64,000 nucleotides of DNA from Bacteroides propionicigenes (GCF_018390535.1 NZ_JAHBBW010000006.1:179856-243855), one strand, 5' to 3'. Shown: positions 27,559 through 36,308, counted from the first letter of the stretch. Notes: generated by a model not told the origin, from the letters alone. Numbers and translations: made by a program.

Positions 27559-28815
27559 ATGAGTAAATCAAGAGATAGAGTGCTCCAGGCACTGAATCAT
27601 CAGAATACTGATTATGTTCCGGTAGATTTTGGTTCTACCGCAGTGACAGGTATTCATTGCCGTATTGTAGAAGCTTTACGAAATCATTATGGATTGGAAT
27701 CTAAGCCTGTGAAAATAGTGGATGCTTTTCAAATGTTGGGTGAAGTTGATGAGGAACTTGTAGAACTGTTGGGAGTAGATTGTATAGGTATTGGTGGAGC
27801 GAAGGATATATTTGATCTGGATACCACACAACTTCATGAACAGGTCACTCCGTGGGGGCAGCGTGTATTAGTTCCTTTGAGTATGGATCTTACGCCGGAT
27901 AGCCAGGGAGATGTTTATGTTTATGCCGGTGGTGATAAAACATATCCTCCCAGTGCTGTGATGCCCAAAGGATGTTATTTTATCAATGCCATTGAAAGAC
28001 AGCAATCTATTGATGAAGAAAAATTGAATCCCGAAGATAATGTTGAAGAGTTTACATTGTTGACGGATGCTGATCTTGCTTACTATAAAGAACTAGTGGA
28101 TAAGGTGTCTGGTTCAGGAAAAGCCGTAGTTGCCAGTTTTGGAGGGACGGCTTTAGGGGATGTAGCATTTGTTCCGGGTATGGGATTGAAAGAACCGAAA
28201 GGTATCCGTAGTGTCGTAGAATGGTATATGTCGACAGCTATGCGTCAGGATTATCTCCATCAGGTATTTGAGAAAGAGATTGATATCGCGATAGCCAACT
28301 ATGAAAAACTTTGGAATACATTGGGAGATAAAGTCGATGTTGTACTGACTTGTGGAACTGATTTCGGTTCTCAGGAATCTCAGTTCTGTTCTCTTGATAC
28401 GTTCAAAGAACTTTGGTTACCTCATTATCGTCGTATGAATGACTGGATACATCAGCATACTACATGGAAAATTTTCAAACATTCATGTGGGGCTATTATT
28501 CCTATCCTTCCGGGTCTGATAGAGGCGGGGTTCGATATTATCAATCCGGTACAGATTAATGCCAAAGATATGGATTCACATAGGCTGAAGGAAGAGTTTG
28601 GTTCTCAACTCACTTTTTGGGGTGGGGGAATCGATACGCAACAAATATTGCCCTTTGGTACTCCCGATGAAATCCGTCGCCATGTGATAGGACAGTGTGA
28701 GATCCTGGGGCGTGATGGAGGTTTTATTTTTAATGCAGTGCATAATATACAGGCTAATGTTCCGATTGAAAATGTAGTTGCTTTATTTGATACTTTGAAA
28801 AGTCTTAGAAATTAA
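27559..28815 (+). CDS. UroD-family methyltransferase, probable substrate:corrinoid methyltransferase (MT-I)
   Basis: A 418-residue cytoplasmic TIM-barrel protein of the uroporphyrinogen decarboxylase-like superfamily that includes corrinoid methyltransferases. It opens with SRDRVLQALNHQNTDYVPVDFG, a typical start for the methyltransferase branch, not for HemE. Possible zinc ligands are His308 and Cys310 in FKHSCGAI, with a later histidine in FNAVHNIQANVP. It is adjacent to a corrinoid protein, an activation-domain protein and a second UroD-like protein, the composition of O-demethylase systems. It would take a methyl group from a methoxylated substrate and pass it to Co(I) of the corrinoid protein. 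The substrate is unknown; the context suggests an O-methylated sugar. It is not HemE: the gene is in a glycan locus and the heme-pathway signatures are absent. Confidence 0.75.
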   Translation: MSKSRDRVLQALNHQNTDYVPVDFGSTAVTGIHCRIVEALRNHYGLESKPVKIVDAFQMLGEVDEELVELLGVDCIGIGGAKDIFDLDTTQLHEQVTPWGQRVLVPLSMDLTPDSQGDVYVYAGGDKTYPPSAVMPKGCYFINAIERQQSIDEEKLNPEDNVEEFTLLTDADLAYYKELVDKVSGSGKAVVASFGGTALGDVAFVPGMGLKEPKGIRSVVEWYMSTAMRQDYLHQVFEKEIDIAIANYEKLWNTLGDKVDVVLTCGTDFGSQESQFCSLDTFKELWLPHYRRMNDWIHQHTTWKIFKHSCGAIIPILPGLIEAGFDIINPVQINAKDMDSHRLKEEFGSQLTFWGGGIDTQQILPFGTPDEIRRHVIGQCEILGRDGGFIFNAVHNIQANVPIENVVALFDTLKSLRN

Positions 28816-28836
28816 TAACCTAAATATAGAAAAGTA

Positions 28837-29478
28837 ATGATGAATAATCTGAATGAATTATATGATGCAATTTTGGTAGGTAAACTGGAAGATGCAGTAA
28901 AAGTAACCAAAATAGCAGTTGAAGAAGGAATGACTCCTCATGAAATTATAAACCAATACATGATTAAAGCGATGGAGGAAATCGGAAGTCGTTTTGAGGC
29001 AGGTAAAGTTTTTGTTCCGAATCTTCTGATGAGTGCCCGTGCCATGCGTGGCGCTTTGGATGTCTTGAAACCTTTGATGCAGGGACAAGTCGATTCTTAT
29101 ATTGGGAAGATTGTGATAGGTACTGTAAAAGGAGATCTGCATGATATCGGTAAGAATCTTGTAGCTTCCATGTTTGAAGGGTGTGGCTTTGAAGTTATTA
29201 ATCTGGGAGTTGATGTGTCGAGTGATAAATTTATCAGTGCTGCTCTGGAGAATAAGGCGGATATTATTTGTATGTCGGCTCTACTTACCACGACCATGAA
29301 CTATATGAAGGAAGTAGTTGCAGCCGTTGAAGCTTCCGAATTGAAAGGAAAGGTGAAGATTATGGTTGGAGGAGCTCCTGTGAATGATGCTTTTGCAAAA
29401 GCAATAGGTGCCGATGCATATACCAGTAATGCCAACGCTGCTGTTGTAATGGCCAAGAAACTCATTGCTGCAAATTAA
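28837..29478 (+). CDS. Corrinoid (B12-binding) methyl-carrier protein
   Basis: A 213-residue protein of the MtaC/MtbC/MttC type. Residues about 1-85 form the helical cap domain (ITKIAVEEGMTPHEIINQYM-like region; VPNLLMSARAMRGAL). The rest is the Rossmann-like cobalamin-binding domain with the signature GDLHDIGKN; His102 is the expected lower axial ligand to cobalt. Further B12-domain motifs are GFEVINLGVDV, MSALLTTTMNYM and VMVGGAPV. It shuttles the methyl group between the two flanking methyltransferases. There is no signal peptide, so the system is cytoplasmic. Either of two adjacent ATGs (28837, 28840) could be the start. Confidence 0.9.
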   Translation: MMNNLNELYDAILVGKLEDAVKVTKIAVEEGMTPHEIINQYMIKAMEEIGSRFEAGKVFVPNLLMSARAMRGALDVLKPLMQGQVDSYIGKIVIGTVKGDLHDIGKNLVASMFEGCGFEVINLGVDVSSDKFISAALENKADIICMSALLTTTMNYMKEVVAAVEASELKGKVKIMVGGAPVNDAFAKAIGADAYTSNANAAVVMAKKLIAAN

Positions 29479-29495
29479 TTTTTGAAAAGAATCTT

Positions 29496-30194
29496 ATGAT
29501 GGATAGGGAGATTTATCAATACGAGCTACCTTGGAATGCACTTCAACTTAATTCGGAAGATATTTATCTTTCAATGGGAGTTGGTTATGTCCCGAATGAA
29601 GAGATGCTAAAGCAACTTGATCTTTTGAAAAAAGAGATTGCTGTTCGATGTCGTCCACGTTGCCTTTATGCTTTTTTTGAAGCCAGTCTGGCAACTAATA
29701 ATCATATAGGCATAGGTGGTGTGGAGCTACATACCGGTGCAGTTATTACTCCCTATTTGTTGGATGCTGACCGATATGTATTGTTTATAGCTACTGCCGG
29801 ACAGGAGTTCGAACAGTTCCAGCATGAAGTAAAATCTTCCGGTGATATTTTGCAGGAGTTTTTGCTTGATTCCTTGGGCTCTGCAATTGCGGAGGCAGTT
29901 GTACGCGAAGTGTGTAGTAAAGTTGAAAACCATGTTTTGCCACTGGGATATGGTGTAAGTCATCCGTATAGTCCGGGATATTGCGGTTGGCATGTGACAC
30001 AGCAAAAGTTTTTATTTTCTTTACTGCCGGAACAACCTTGTGGAGTTCGGTTGAGTGAGTCCTCTCTAATGTCTCCCATTAAATCGGTAAGTGGAGTAAT
30101 TGCTGTAGGTGAGAGAATCGTGAAACGTAAATATGGCTGTGAGCTTTGTGGCAAAGCAGACTGCTATAAGAATAGAAACAAATTAAAAAAGTGA
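29496..30194 (+). CDS. MetH activation-domain-like protein with C-terminal Cys cluster
   Basis: A 232-residue stand-alone relative of the methionine synthase (MetH) activation domain. Evidence is the block PYSPGYCGWHV followed by a leucine-rich helix and GVRLSESSLMSPIKSVSG, equivalent to the SAM-binding part of MetH. The C-terminus carries three cysteines (GCELCGKADC), absent from MetH itself, which could bind a metal or an iron-sulfur centre. In MetH this domain reactivates oxidised Co(II) by reductive methylation with S-adenosylmethionine. Here it would do so for the corrinoid protein in place of the ATP-dependent RamA-type ferredoxin. Located between the corrinoid protein and the second methyltransferase. 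Confidence 0.75.
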   Translation: MMDREIYQYELPWNALQLNSEDIYLSMGVGYVPNEEMLKQLDLLKKEIAVRCRPRCLYAFFEASLATNNHIGIGGVELHTGAVITPYLLDADRYVLFIATAGQEFEQFQHEVKSSGDILQEFLLDSLGSAIAEAVVREVCSKVENHVLPLGYGVSHPYSPGYCGWHVTQQKFLFSLLPEQPCGVRLSESSLMSPIKSVSGVIAVGERIVKRKYGCELCGKADCYKNRNKLKK

Positions 30195-30199
30195 TTGCC

Positions 30200-31210
30200 A
30201 TGAATATATCAAAATGGATTGAAGATATAATTACTTCTGATAAAAGTTTGTCTATGCCTATCATGACTCATCCGGGTATTGAATTATTAGGTAAGAAAGT
30301 ACTGGATGCCGTGACTGATGGTGAAGTTCATTTCCAAGCTATTCATGCTTTGAATGAGCGCTTTCCCCAGGCTATGGCATGTACCGCCATTATGGACCTG
30401 ACTGTAGAAGCTGAAGCTTTCGGGAGTCAACTCTGTATGAGTGAACATGAGGTTCCTACGGTTACAGGCCGTTTGTTGACCTCATTTGAAGATGTGAACG
30501 CATTACAGATTCCTTCTTTGGATAGTGCCAGAGTTCCCCAGTATCTGAAGGCGAATGCTATGGCTGCTGCCGGAATAAATAAACCTGTCTTTGCCGGTTG
30601 TATAGGTCCTTATTCACTTGCCGGACGGTTGTTTGATATGACTGAAATAATGATGGCGATATATACTGAACCTCAGACTGCTACTTTATTACTTGAAAAA
30701 TGCACGGAATTCCTTCTTAGTTATTGTCAGGCAATAAAGGCAACAGGAGTGGCCGGAGTCGTAATGGCAGAGCCAGCGGCGGGATTACTTTCTGATGAAG
30801 ATTGTTTTCAGTATTCTTCATTATATGTAAAGCAGATCATTGAAGAGGTACAAGATGATTCGTTTGCAGTGATTCTTCATAACTGTGGTAATACAGGACA
30901 TTGTACTCCTGCCATGTTGAAAACCGGTGCTAAAGGATATCATTTTGGAAATAAGGCTGATATGGTAGAAGCACTGAAAGTTTGTCCTGCAGATGTACTG
31001 GTTATGGGTAATCTGGATCCGGTTGGTATTTTCAAGATGGCCTCGCCGGAAGTAGTTGCCCGTCAGACAGAGGAGCTTCTGAATTGCACATCTTCATATC
31101 CGAATTTTGTAATTTCAAGTGGTTGTGATACCCCTCCGGAAGTTCCATTTGCCAATATTGAAGCTTTTTATCAGGCAGTGGAGAGATATAATAATGAATG
31201 TGGCAGATAA
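30200..31210 (+). CDS. UroD-family methyltransferase, probable MT-II (MtaA/CmuA-like)
   Basis: A 336-residue TIM-barrel protein resembling methylcobamide:CoM methyltransferases (MtaA) and CmuA. The zinc-binding pattern H-x-C...C of that group is present: His227 and Cys229 in LHNCGNTG and Cys309 in SSGCDTPPEVP. GNLDPVGIFKMAS is also typical. It should move the methyl group from the corrinoid protein to a thiol or pterin acceptor. Coenzyme M is not expected in Bacteroides, so tetrahydrofolate or homocysteine is more likely (inference). ATG at 30200 is preferred; a GTG at 30191 would overlap the preceding stop. Confidence 0.78.
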   Translation: MNISKWIEDIITSDKSLSMPIMTHPGIELLGKKVLDAVTDGEVHFQAIHALNERFPQAMACTAIMDLTVEAEAFGSQLCMSEHEVPTVTGRLLTSFEDVNALQIPSLDSARVPQYLKANAMAAAGINKPVFAGCIGPYSLAGRLFDMTEIMMAIYTEPQTATLLLEKCTEFLLSYCQAIKATGVAGVVMAEPAAGLLSDEDCFQYSSLYVKQIIEEVQDDSFAVILHNCGNTGHCTPAMLKTGAKGYHFGNKADMVEALKVCPADVLVMGNLDPVGIFKMASPEVVARQTEELLNCTSSYPNFVISSGCDTPPEVPFANIEAFYQAVERYNNECGR

Positions 31211-31258
31211 AGACAAAAAAGAGATAAAATTGTATCAGTTTATCCATTTACAGTCAGC

Positions 31259-31266
31259 TATCTTTG
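31259..31266 (+). promoter_or_regulatory. -7 box for the mannobiose module
   Basis: TATCTTTG fits the Bacteroides -7 consensus and lies 36 bp before the ATG at 31303, within the 92-bp gap after the methyltransferase gene. A TTTA is present but only 16 bp upstream, so this is a weak or activated promoter. It could allow separate expression of the downstream GH26-GH130-symporter-epimerase genes. Confidence 0.45.
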
Positions 31267-31302
31267 TCGTGTAAAATAAATGGGAACCTAAATAGAATAA
31301 AA

Positions 31303-32415
31303 ATGAATAAGCTTAAAGGGATTACGTTAACATTGGCCACTACTGCTCTTGTAGCATGTGGACCGGGTCAGAAACAGTCAAATTTTAGTTCGTCTTCTAT
31401 GCATACAACAGAAACGGAGAATTTACTTGCTAACCTTAAAAAAGTATCATCTAAAGGGATTATGTTTGGACATCATGATGATACTAACTATGGTATAGGT
31501 TGGGATGGTGAAGAGGGACGCTCCGACGTAAAAAGCGTGTGCGGAGATTATCCCGCTGTTATCAGTTTCGATCTGGGACATATAGAACTGGATGATACAG
31601 TGAGTCTGGATAATGTTCCGTTCAGTAAGATTCGTCGAGAAATACTGAACCAATATAAAAGAGGAGGAATGTCTTCTTTGAGCTGGCACTTACGTAATCC
31701 TCTGACAGGTGGAGACTCATGGGATGTATCAGATACAACAGTGGTGAAGTCTGTTCTTTCTGGAGGAAGCAATCATGAGAAATTCACCGGCTGGGTAAGT
31801 AAAGTTTCTGCCTTTATTAATTCTCTGCAGACAGAGGATGGAGTAAAAGTCCCCGTACTTTTCCGACCGTGGCACGAGCATACAGGTAGCTGGTTCTGGT
31901 GGGGTGAGAAGCTCTGTACTCCCGAAGAATATAAAGCACTTTGGCAAATGACGGTGGATATTCTTCGTGAAGATGGTGTGAATAATGCTCTTTATGCTTA
32001 CTCCCCCGGTTCCGAGCCACAAGATACTGTACAATACCTGAATCGTTATCCGGGAGATGAACTGGTTGATGTAATCGGCTTCGATACTTATCAATTTGAT
32101 CGTGATAGTTATATTGCTAATCTTGAAAAATCGCTTGCCATTATAGATAGTATCGGTAAAACACACAATAAAGTAATTGCTATCACTGAAACCGGATATG
32201 AGGGTATTCCCGATTCGAAATGGTGGACTGAAACTTTATTACCTGTCATAGAGAAGTATCCGATAGCTTATGTGCTAGTTTGGCGCAATGCTCGTGAGCG
32301 CGTAACTCATTTCTATGCTCCTTATCCAGGGCAAGTCTCTGCTAATGATTTTGTGGAGTTCTATAAAGACCCTAAAACTTTATTTGCAGCGGATGTAAAT
32401 TCTTTATATAAATAA
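31303..32415 (+). CDS. GH26 beta-mannanase / mannobiohydrolase, lipoprotein
   Basis: A 370-residue GH26 enzyme with a lipoprotein signal (LVACGPGQ). Catalytic residues are Glu192 in RPWHEHTGSWFWWG (acid/base) and Glu296 in AITETGYEG (nucleophile). MFGHHDDTNYGIGW near the N-terminus is typical of the Bacteroides fragilis-type enzyme that releases mannobiose. The gene order that follows (GH130, GPH symporter, epimerase) is the same as in the characterised B. fragilis mannan cluster, so mannobiose release is the likely role. Start 31303 is chosen: it opens into the signal peptide, while the ATG at 31281 belongs to another frame and the in-frame candidate at 31264 overlaps the -7 box. Confidence 0.92.
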   Translation: MNKLKGITLTLATTALVACGPGQKQSNFSSSSMHTTETENLLANLKKVSSKGIMFGHHDDTNYGIGWDGEEGRSDVKSVCGDYPAVISFDLGHIELDDTVSLDNVPFSKIRREILNQYKRGGMSSLSWHLRNPLTGGDSWDVSDTTVVKSVLSGGSNHEKFTGWVSKVSAFINSLQTEDGVKVPVLFRPWHEHTGSWFWWGEKLCTPEEYKALWQMTVDILREDGVNNALYAYSPGSEPQDTVQYLNRYPGDELVDVIGFDTYQFDRDSYIANLEKSLAIIDSIGKTHNKVIAITETGYEGIPDSKWWTETLLPVIEKYPIAYVLVWRNARERVTHFYAPYPGQVSANDFVEFYKDPKTLFAADVNSLYK

Positions 32416-32428
32416 GAAAATCATCAAT

Positions 32429-33619
32429 ATGGGAATTCTTAATGATAAGATAAAACAACTCATTCAAGGACATGAGGAGTTGATAACAAGAGAAAATGAG
32501 CCAGTAAAGGGTGGCAACGGTATATTCACCCGCTATAAATATCCTGTACTAACCGCCGCGCACACCCCTGTCTTTTGGCGATACGATTTGGATGAAAACA
32601 GTAATCCTTATCTAATGGAACGAATCAGCATTAATGCCACGATGAATTCCGGTGCCATAAAATGGAACAATAAGTACTTATTGGTGGTTCGGGTGGAAGG
32701 GGCCGATCGTAAATCATTCTTTGCCATAGCCGAAAGTCCGAATGGTGTTGACAATTTCCGTTTTTGGGATTATCCGATAATGATGCCTGAAGACATTGTT
32801 CCGGCAACTAATATTTACGACATGCGTCTCACAGCCCATGAAGACGGTTGGATATATGGTATTTTCTGTGCGGAACGGCACGATGACACAGCTCCAGTGG
32901 GAGATTTGTCTTCTGCAACGGCTACGGCAGCTATTGCCCGTACCAAAGATCTGAAAACTTGGGAGCGTCTGCCGGACTTGAAAACTAAAAGTCAGCAACG
33001 TAATGTGGTGCTTCATCCGGAATTTGTAGATGGTAAATATGCACTTTATACCCGTCCGCAGGATGGTTTCATAGATGCCGGAAGCGGTGGAGGTATTGGT
33101 TGGGCATTGGTGGATGACATAACGCATGCTGAAGTAAAGGAGGAAAAGATTATTGACCAACGCTATTATCATACTATCAAAGAGGTGAAGAATGGCGAAG
33201 GGCCGCATCCTATCAAAACCTCTAAGGGGTGGTTGCACTTGGCACATGGAGTACGTGGTTGTGCGGCAGGATTGCGTTACGTACTTTATATGTATATGAC
33301 AGCCTTGGACGAACCCTCCAAACTGATAGCTGCTCCCGGTGGTTATTTCATGGCGCCCGAAGCGGAAGAACGTATAGGCGATGTAAGCAACGTACTTTTC
33401 TCCAACGGGTGGATTGTTGATGATGACGGAACGGTATTTATCTATTATGCTTCTTCCGATACGCGGATGCATGTTGCAACCTCTACTGTCGATAAGTTAG
33501 TGGATTATTGCATGAATACTCCTGTTGACGGTCTGAGTTCGTCCGCATCGGTGGACACTTTAAAGAGATTGATAGATAAAAATTTGGAATTATTGAAACA
33601 GCAACCTGTTTCTAAATAA
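32429..33619 (+). CDS. GH130 beta-mannosyl-glucose phosphorylase
   Basis: A 396-residue cytoplasmic phosphorylase of GH130 (subfamily 1-like). Asp131 in NIYDMRLT is the expected catalytic acid and coincides in number with the Asp reported for the B. fragilis enzyme. Other family motifs include FTRYKYPVLTA, RVEGADRKSFFA, LYTRPQDGF, GEGPHPIKTSKGWLHL.HGVR and FSNGW. It cleaves beta-1,4-mannosyl-glucose with phosphate to mannose-1-phosphate and glucose, saving one ATP. Its substrate is made from mannobiose by the epimerase encoded two genes downstream. It starts 13 bp after the GH26 stop. Confidence 0.93.
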   Translation: MGILNDKIKQLIQGHEELITRENEPVKGGNGIFTRYKYPVLTAAHTPVFWRYDLDENSNPYLMERISINATMNSGAIKWNNKYLLVVRVEGADRKSFFAIAESPNGVDNFRFWDYPIMMPEDIVPATNIYDMRLTAHEDGWIYGIFCAERHDDTAPVGDLSSATATAAIARTKDLKTWERLPDLKTKSQQRNVVLHPEFVDGKYALYTRPQDGFIDAGSGGGIGWALVDDITHAEVKEEKIIDQRYYHTIKEVKNGEGPHPIKTSKGWLHLAHGVRGCAAGLRYVLYMYMTALDEPSKLIAAPGGYFMAPEAEERIGDVSNVLFSNGWIVDDDGTVFIYYASSDTRMHVATSTVDKLVDYCMNTPVDGLSSSASVDTLKRLIDKNLELLKQQPVSK

Positions 33620-33626
33620 ACATAGT

Positions 33627-35006
33627 ATGATAAAACTTACAGAGAAAATAGGCTATGGATTTGGAGATATGGCCTCATCCATGTTCTGGAAACTGTTCGG
33701 CGCTTATCTGATGATATTCTATACGGATGTTTTCGGTTTGCCGGCTGCGGTGGTAGGAACTATGTTCCTGATAACAAGAATATGGGATTCGGCTTTCGAT
33801 CCTATTGTCGGAGTTGTTGCCGATCGCACACACTCCCGTTGGGGAAAGTTCCGGCCTTATCTCTTGTGGTTGGCCGTTCCGTTCGGTATCATAGGTGTGC
33901 TGACTTTTGTTACTCCGGACTGGAGCCCGACCGGTAAGTTGGTTTATGCTTATGTCACCTATTCGTTGATGATGATGATATATTCTGCCATCAATGTCCC
34001 TTACGCTTCTCTATTGGGTGTGATGAGTCCTAATCCTAAAGAACGCAACACACTTTCTACATATAGAATGACCTTTGCCTACATCGGTAGTTTTATAGCT
34101 TTGCTGCTGTTTATGCCGTTGGTAAACTTTTTCAGTGGTAACAGTAAGGACTTGGGCGACCAGCAGACCGGTTGGACTATGGCGGTTGTTGTTATAGCCA
34201 TATTATGTATTATTTTATTCTTTGGTTGTTTTGCCTGGACAAAAGAGCGGGTAAAGCCTATCAAAGAAGCACAGAATCCGTTGAAAGAAGATCTGAAAGA
34301 TCTGTTTAAAAACAAGCCTTGGTGGATCTTATTGGGTGCGGGTGTGGCTGCTTTGGTATTCAACTCCATTCGTGATGGCGCTACTGTCTATTACTTCAAG
34401 TATTTTGTTGTAGAGGAAGATTATGCAACTGTCTCCTTTTTCGGTATGTCATTCGTGTTGAGTGGATTATATCTCGCTTTGGGGCAGGCTGCCAATATAA
34501 TAGGCGTGATAGCTGCTCCTGTCAGCAACTGCATCGGCAAGCGTAATACCTATATGTGGGCTATGATTATAGCCACAGTCCTTAGCGTTATTTTCTATTG
34601 GTTTGATAAGGAAGACCTGATATGGATGTTTGTATTTCAGGCACTGATCAGCATTTGTGCGGGTAGCATCTTTCCGTTGCTTTGGTCCATGTATGCCGAT
34701 TGTGCTGATTATTCGGAACTGAAAACCGGTAATCGTGCCACCGGTTTGATATTCTCCTCTTCTTCCATGAGCCAGAAGTTCGGTTGGGCTATCGGGACGG
34801 CAATCACCGGCTGGTTGCTTGGCTTTTTTGGCTTTCAGGCAAATGCCGTACAAAGTGAAGAAGCGATTAGCGGTATCAAGATGTTCCTGAGTTTTCTACC
34901 GGCGGTAGGCACGATATTGAGTGTGGTCTTCATCAGTATGTACCCGCTTACTGAAAAGAAAATGAAAGATATAACAACTGAATTGGAATGCAAAAGACAA
35001 TTATAA
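33627..35006 (+). CDS. GPH-family sugar:cation symporter
   Basis: A 459-residue inner-membrane transporter with about twelve membrane segments, of the glycoside-pentoside-hexuronide:cation symporter group. Diagnostic are the N-terminal KIGYGFGDMASSMFWK.. region, the segment IWDSAFDPIVGVVADRT.SRWGKFRPY, and NVPYASLLGVMSPNPKER. It sits between the phosphorylase and the epimerase, the place of the mannobiose transporter in the B. fragilis cluster, and should carry mannobiose into the cytoplasm. Confidence 0.92.
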   Translation: MIKLTEKIGYGFGDMASSMFWKLFGAYLMIFYTDVFGLPAAVVGTMFLITRIWDSAFDPIVGVVADRTHSRWGKFRPYLLWLAVPFGIIGVLTFVTPDWSPTGKLVYAYVTYSLMMMIYSAINVPYASLLGVMSPNPKERNTLSTYRMTFAYIGSFIALLLFMPLVNFFSGNSKDLGDQQTGWTMAVVVIAILCIILFFGCFAWTKERVKPIKEAQNPLKEDLKDLFKNKPWWILLGAGVAALVFNSIRDGATVYYFKYFVVEEDYATVSFFGMSFVLSGLYLALGQAANIIGVIAAPVSNCIGKRNTYMWAMIIATVLSVIFYWFDKEDLIWMFVFQALISICAGSIFPLLWSMYADCADYSELKTGNRATGLIFSSSSMSQKFGWAIGTAITGWLLGFFGFQANAVQSEEAISGIKMFLSFLPAVGTILSVVFISMYPLTEKKMKDITTELECKRQL

Positions 35007-35010
35007 GAAA

Positions 35011-36210
35011 ATGATGTGTATGAATATACTAAGCGAGATGCAGCTTGAGATGCGTACTGTGCTGGAAGATAATATTCTTTCGTTTTGGGAAGATAAAATG
35101 ACAGATTCGGTGCATGGTGGTTTCTATGGCTGCATCACCGGGACAGGTAAGCTGGAACCGCAGGCTGTGAAAGGAGCTGTACTCAATGCCCGCATATTGT
35201 GGACTTTCTCGTCGGCTTACCGCCTGTTGGGGAAAGCCGAATATCTGGAGACAGCCACCCGTGCCAAACGTGTCATTATCGATCAATTCTACGACAAGGA
35301 ACAGGGTGGAATATATTGGTCGCTCGACTATGCAGGTCGTCCTGCAGATACCAAGAAACAAATTTATGCCTTAGGTTTTGCCATTTATGGCCTGAGTGAA
35401 TACCATCGTGCTACCGGAGATGAAGAAGCGCTGACCTATGCCATCCGTCTCTTCAAAAGCATTGAACAATATAGTTTCGATTCCGTAAAGAACGGTTATT
35501 GCGAAGCATTAACTCGTGATTGGAACGAAATTTCCGATATGCGTCTCAGTGACAAGGATGAGAATGAACGCAAGACCATGAATACCCATTTGCACATTTT
35601 GGAGCCTTACACAAATCTCTATCGCGTGTGGAAAGACGCTGTTCTTGAGAAGCAACTTCGTAACCTGATAGAGCTTTTCACAGATAAGATATTGAACCAG
35701 CAAACCGGACATTTGGAGCTCTTTTTTGATGATGATTGGGTGAGCAAATACCGTATCATATCCTATGGACATGACATTGAGGCTTCCTGGCTGATTCATG
35801 AGGCGGCTTTAGTCTTGGGAGATAAAGCACTGTTGGAGAAAGTGGAACCTTTGGTGGAGTACATCGCGGCCGCAGCCGATGAAGGATTGACGTCCGAGGG
35901 CGGCATGATTTACGAGACTTTCCCCGACAAAGGCACCACAGACCGGGATTGCCATTGGTGGGTGCAAGCCGAAAACGTGGTGGGGCACATTAATCTTTAT
36001 CAACATTTCGATGATGAAGTGGCTCTTCAGAAAGCATCTCGCTGTTGGGAGTATATCAAGAAGCATTTGATAGATTACAAAAACGGAGAATGGTATTGGA
36101 GCGTTCGTGCCGACGGAACGGTAAACACAGCCGATGATAAGGCGGGTTTCTGGAAATGCCCCTATCATAACGGGCGCATGTGTATGGAAATGATAGAGCG
36201 CTTTTCATAA
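35011..36210 (+). CDS. Cellobiose/mannobiose 2-epimerase (AGE superfamily)
   Basis: A 399-residue (alpha/alpha)6-barrel epimerase. Motifs shared with cellobiose 2-epimerases are VHGGFYGCI, KQIYALGFAIYGLSEY, MNTHLHILEPYTNLYRVW, SYGHDIEASWLI and CHWWVQAENVVG; the His residues in the last three blocks are the family acid/base residues. It converts the reducing-end mannose of mannobiose to glucose, giving beta-1,4-mannosyl-glucose for the GH130 enzyme. It starts 4 bp after the symporter stop; the in-frame ATG at 35020 is an equally good start. Last gene of the PUL, followed by a hairpin. Confidence 0.92.
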   Translation: MMCMNILSEMQLEMRTVLEDNILSFWEDKMTDSVHGGFYGCITGTGKLEPQAVKGAVLNARILWTFSSAYRLLGKAEYLETATRAKRVIIDQFYDKEQGGIYWSLDYAGRPADTKKQIYALGFAIYGLSEYHRATGDEEALTYAIRLFKSIEQYSFDSVKNGYCEALTRDWNEISDMRLSDKDENERKTMNTHLHILEPYTNLYRVWKDAVLEKQLRNLIELFTDKILNQQTGHLELFFDDDWVSKYRIISYGHDIEASWLIHEAALVLGDKALLEKVEPLVEYIAAAADEGLTSEGGMIYETFPDKGTTDRDCHWWVQAENVVGHINLYQHFDDEVALQKASRCWEYIKKHLIDYKNGEWYWSVRADGTVNTADDKAGFWKCPYHNGRMCMEMIERFS

Positions 36211-36236
36211 AAAAACAGGTTAGTTGTTTTCAGGTT

Positions 36237-36287
36237 GAGGCTATATTAGAGTGAGGTATTGGGGAATATCCATTCTGATATAGCCTC
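36237..36287. terminator. Inverted repeat between convergent genes (PUL end)
   Basis: GAGGCTATATTAGA (36237-36250) pairs with TCTGATATAGCCTC (36274-36287), 13 Watson-Crick pairs plus one wobble, with a 23-nt loop. There is no strong T run on either side. It lies between the convergent epimerase and aspartate kinase genes and is probably a bidirectional transcription barrier. Confidence 0.45.
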
Positions 36288-36308
36288 TCCGTTATGTATA
36301 GGAACGTA

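Noticed and set aside
27559..28815. HemE (uroporphyrinogen decarboxylase) for heme synthesis
   Set aside because: It belongs to the UroD superfamily but starts like the methyltransferase branch, has HxC metal-site features, and sits with a corrinoid carrier and activator in a glycan locus.
28837..30194. Split methionine synthase (MetH)
   Set aside because: B12-binding and activation-like parts are present, but no homocysteine-binding or pterin-binding MetH domains; instead two UroD-like methyltransferases flank them.
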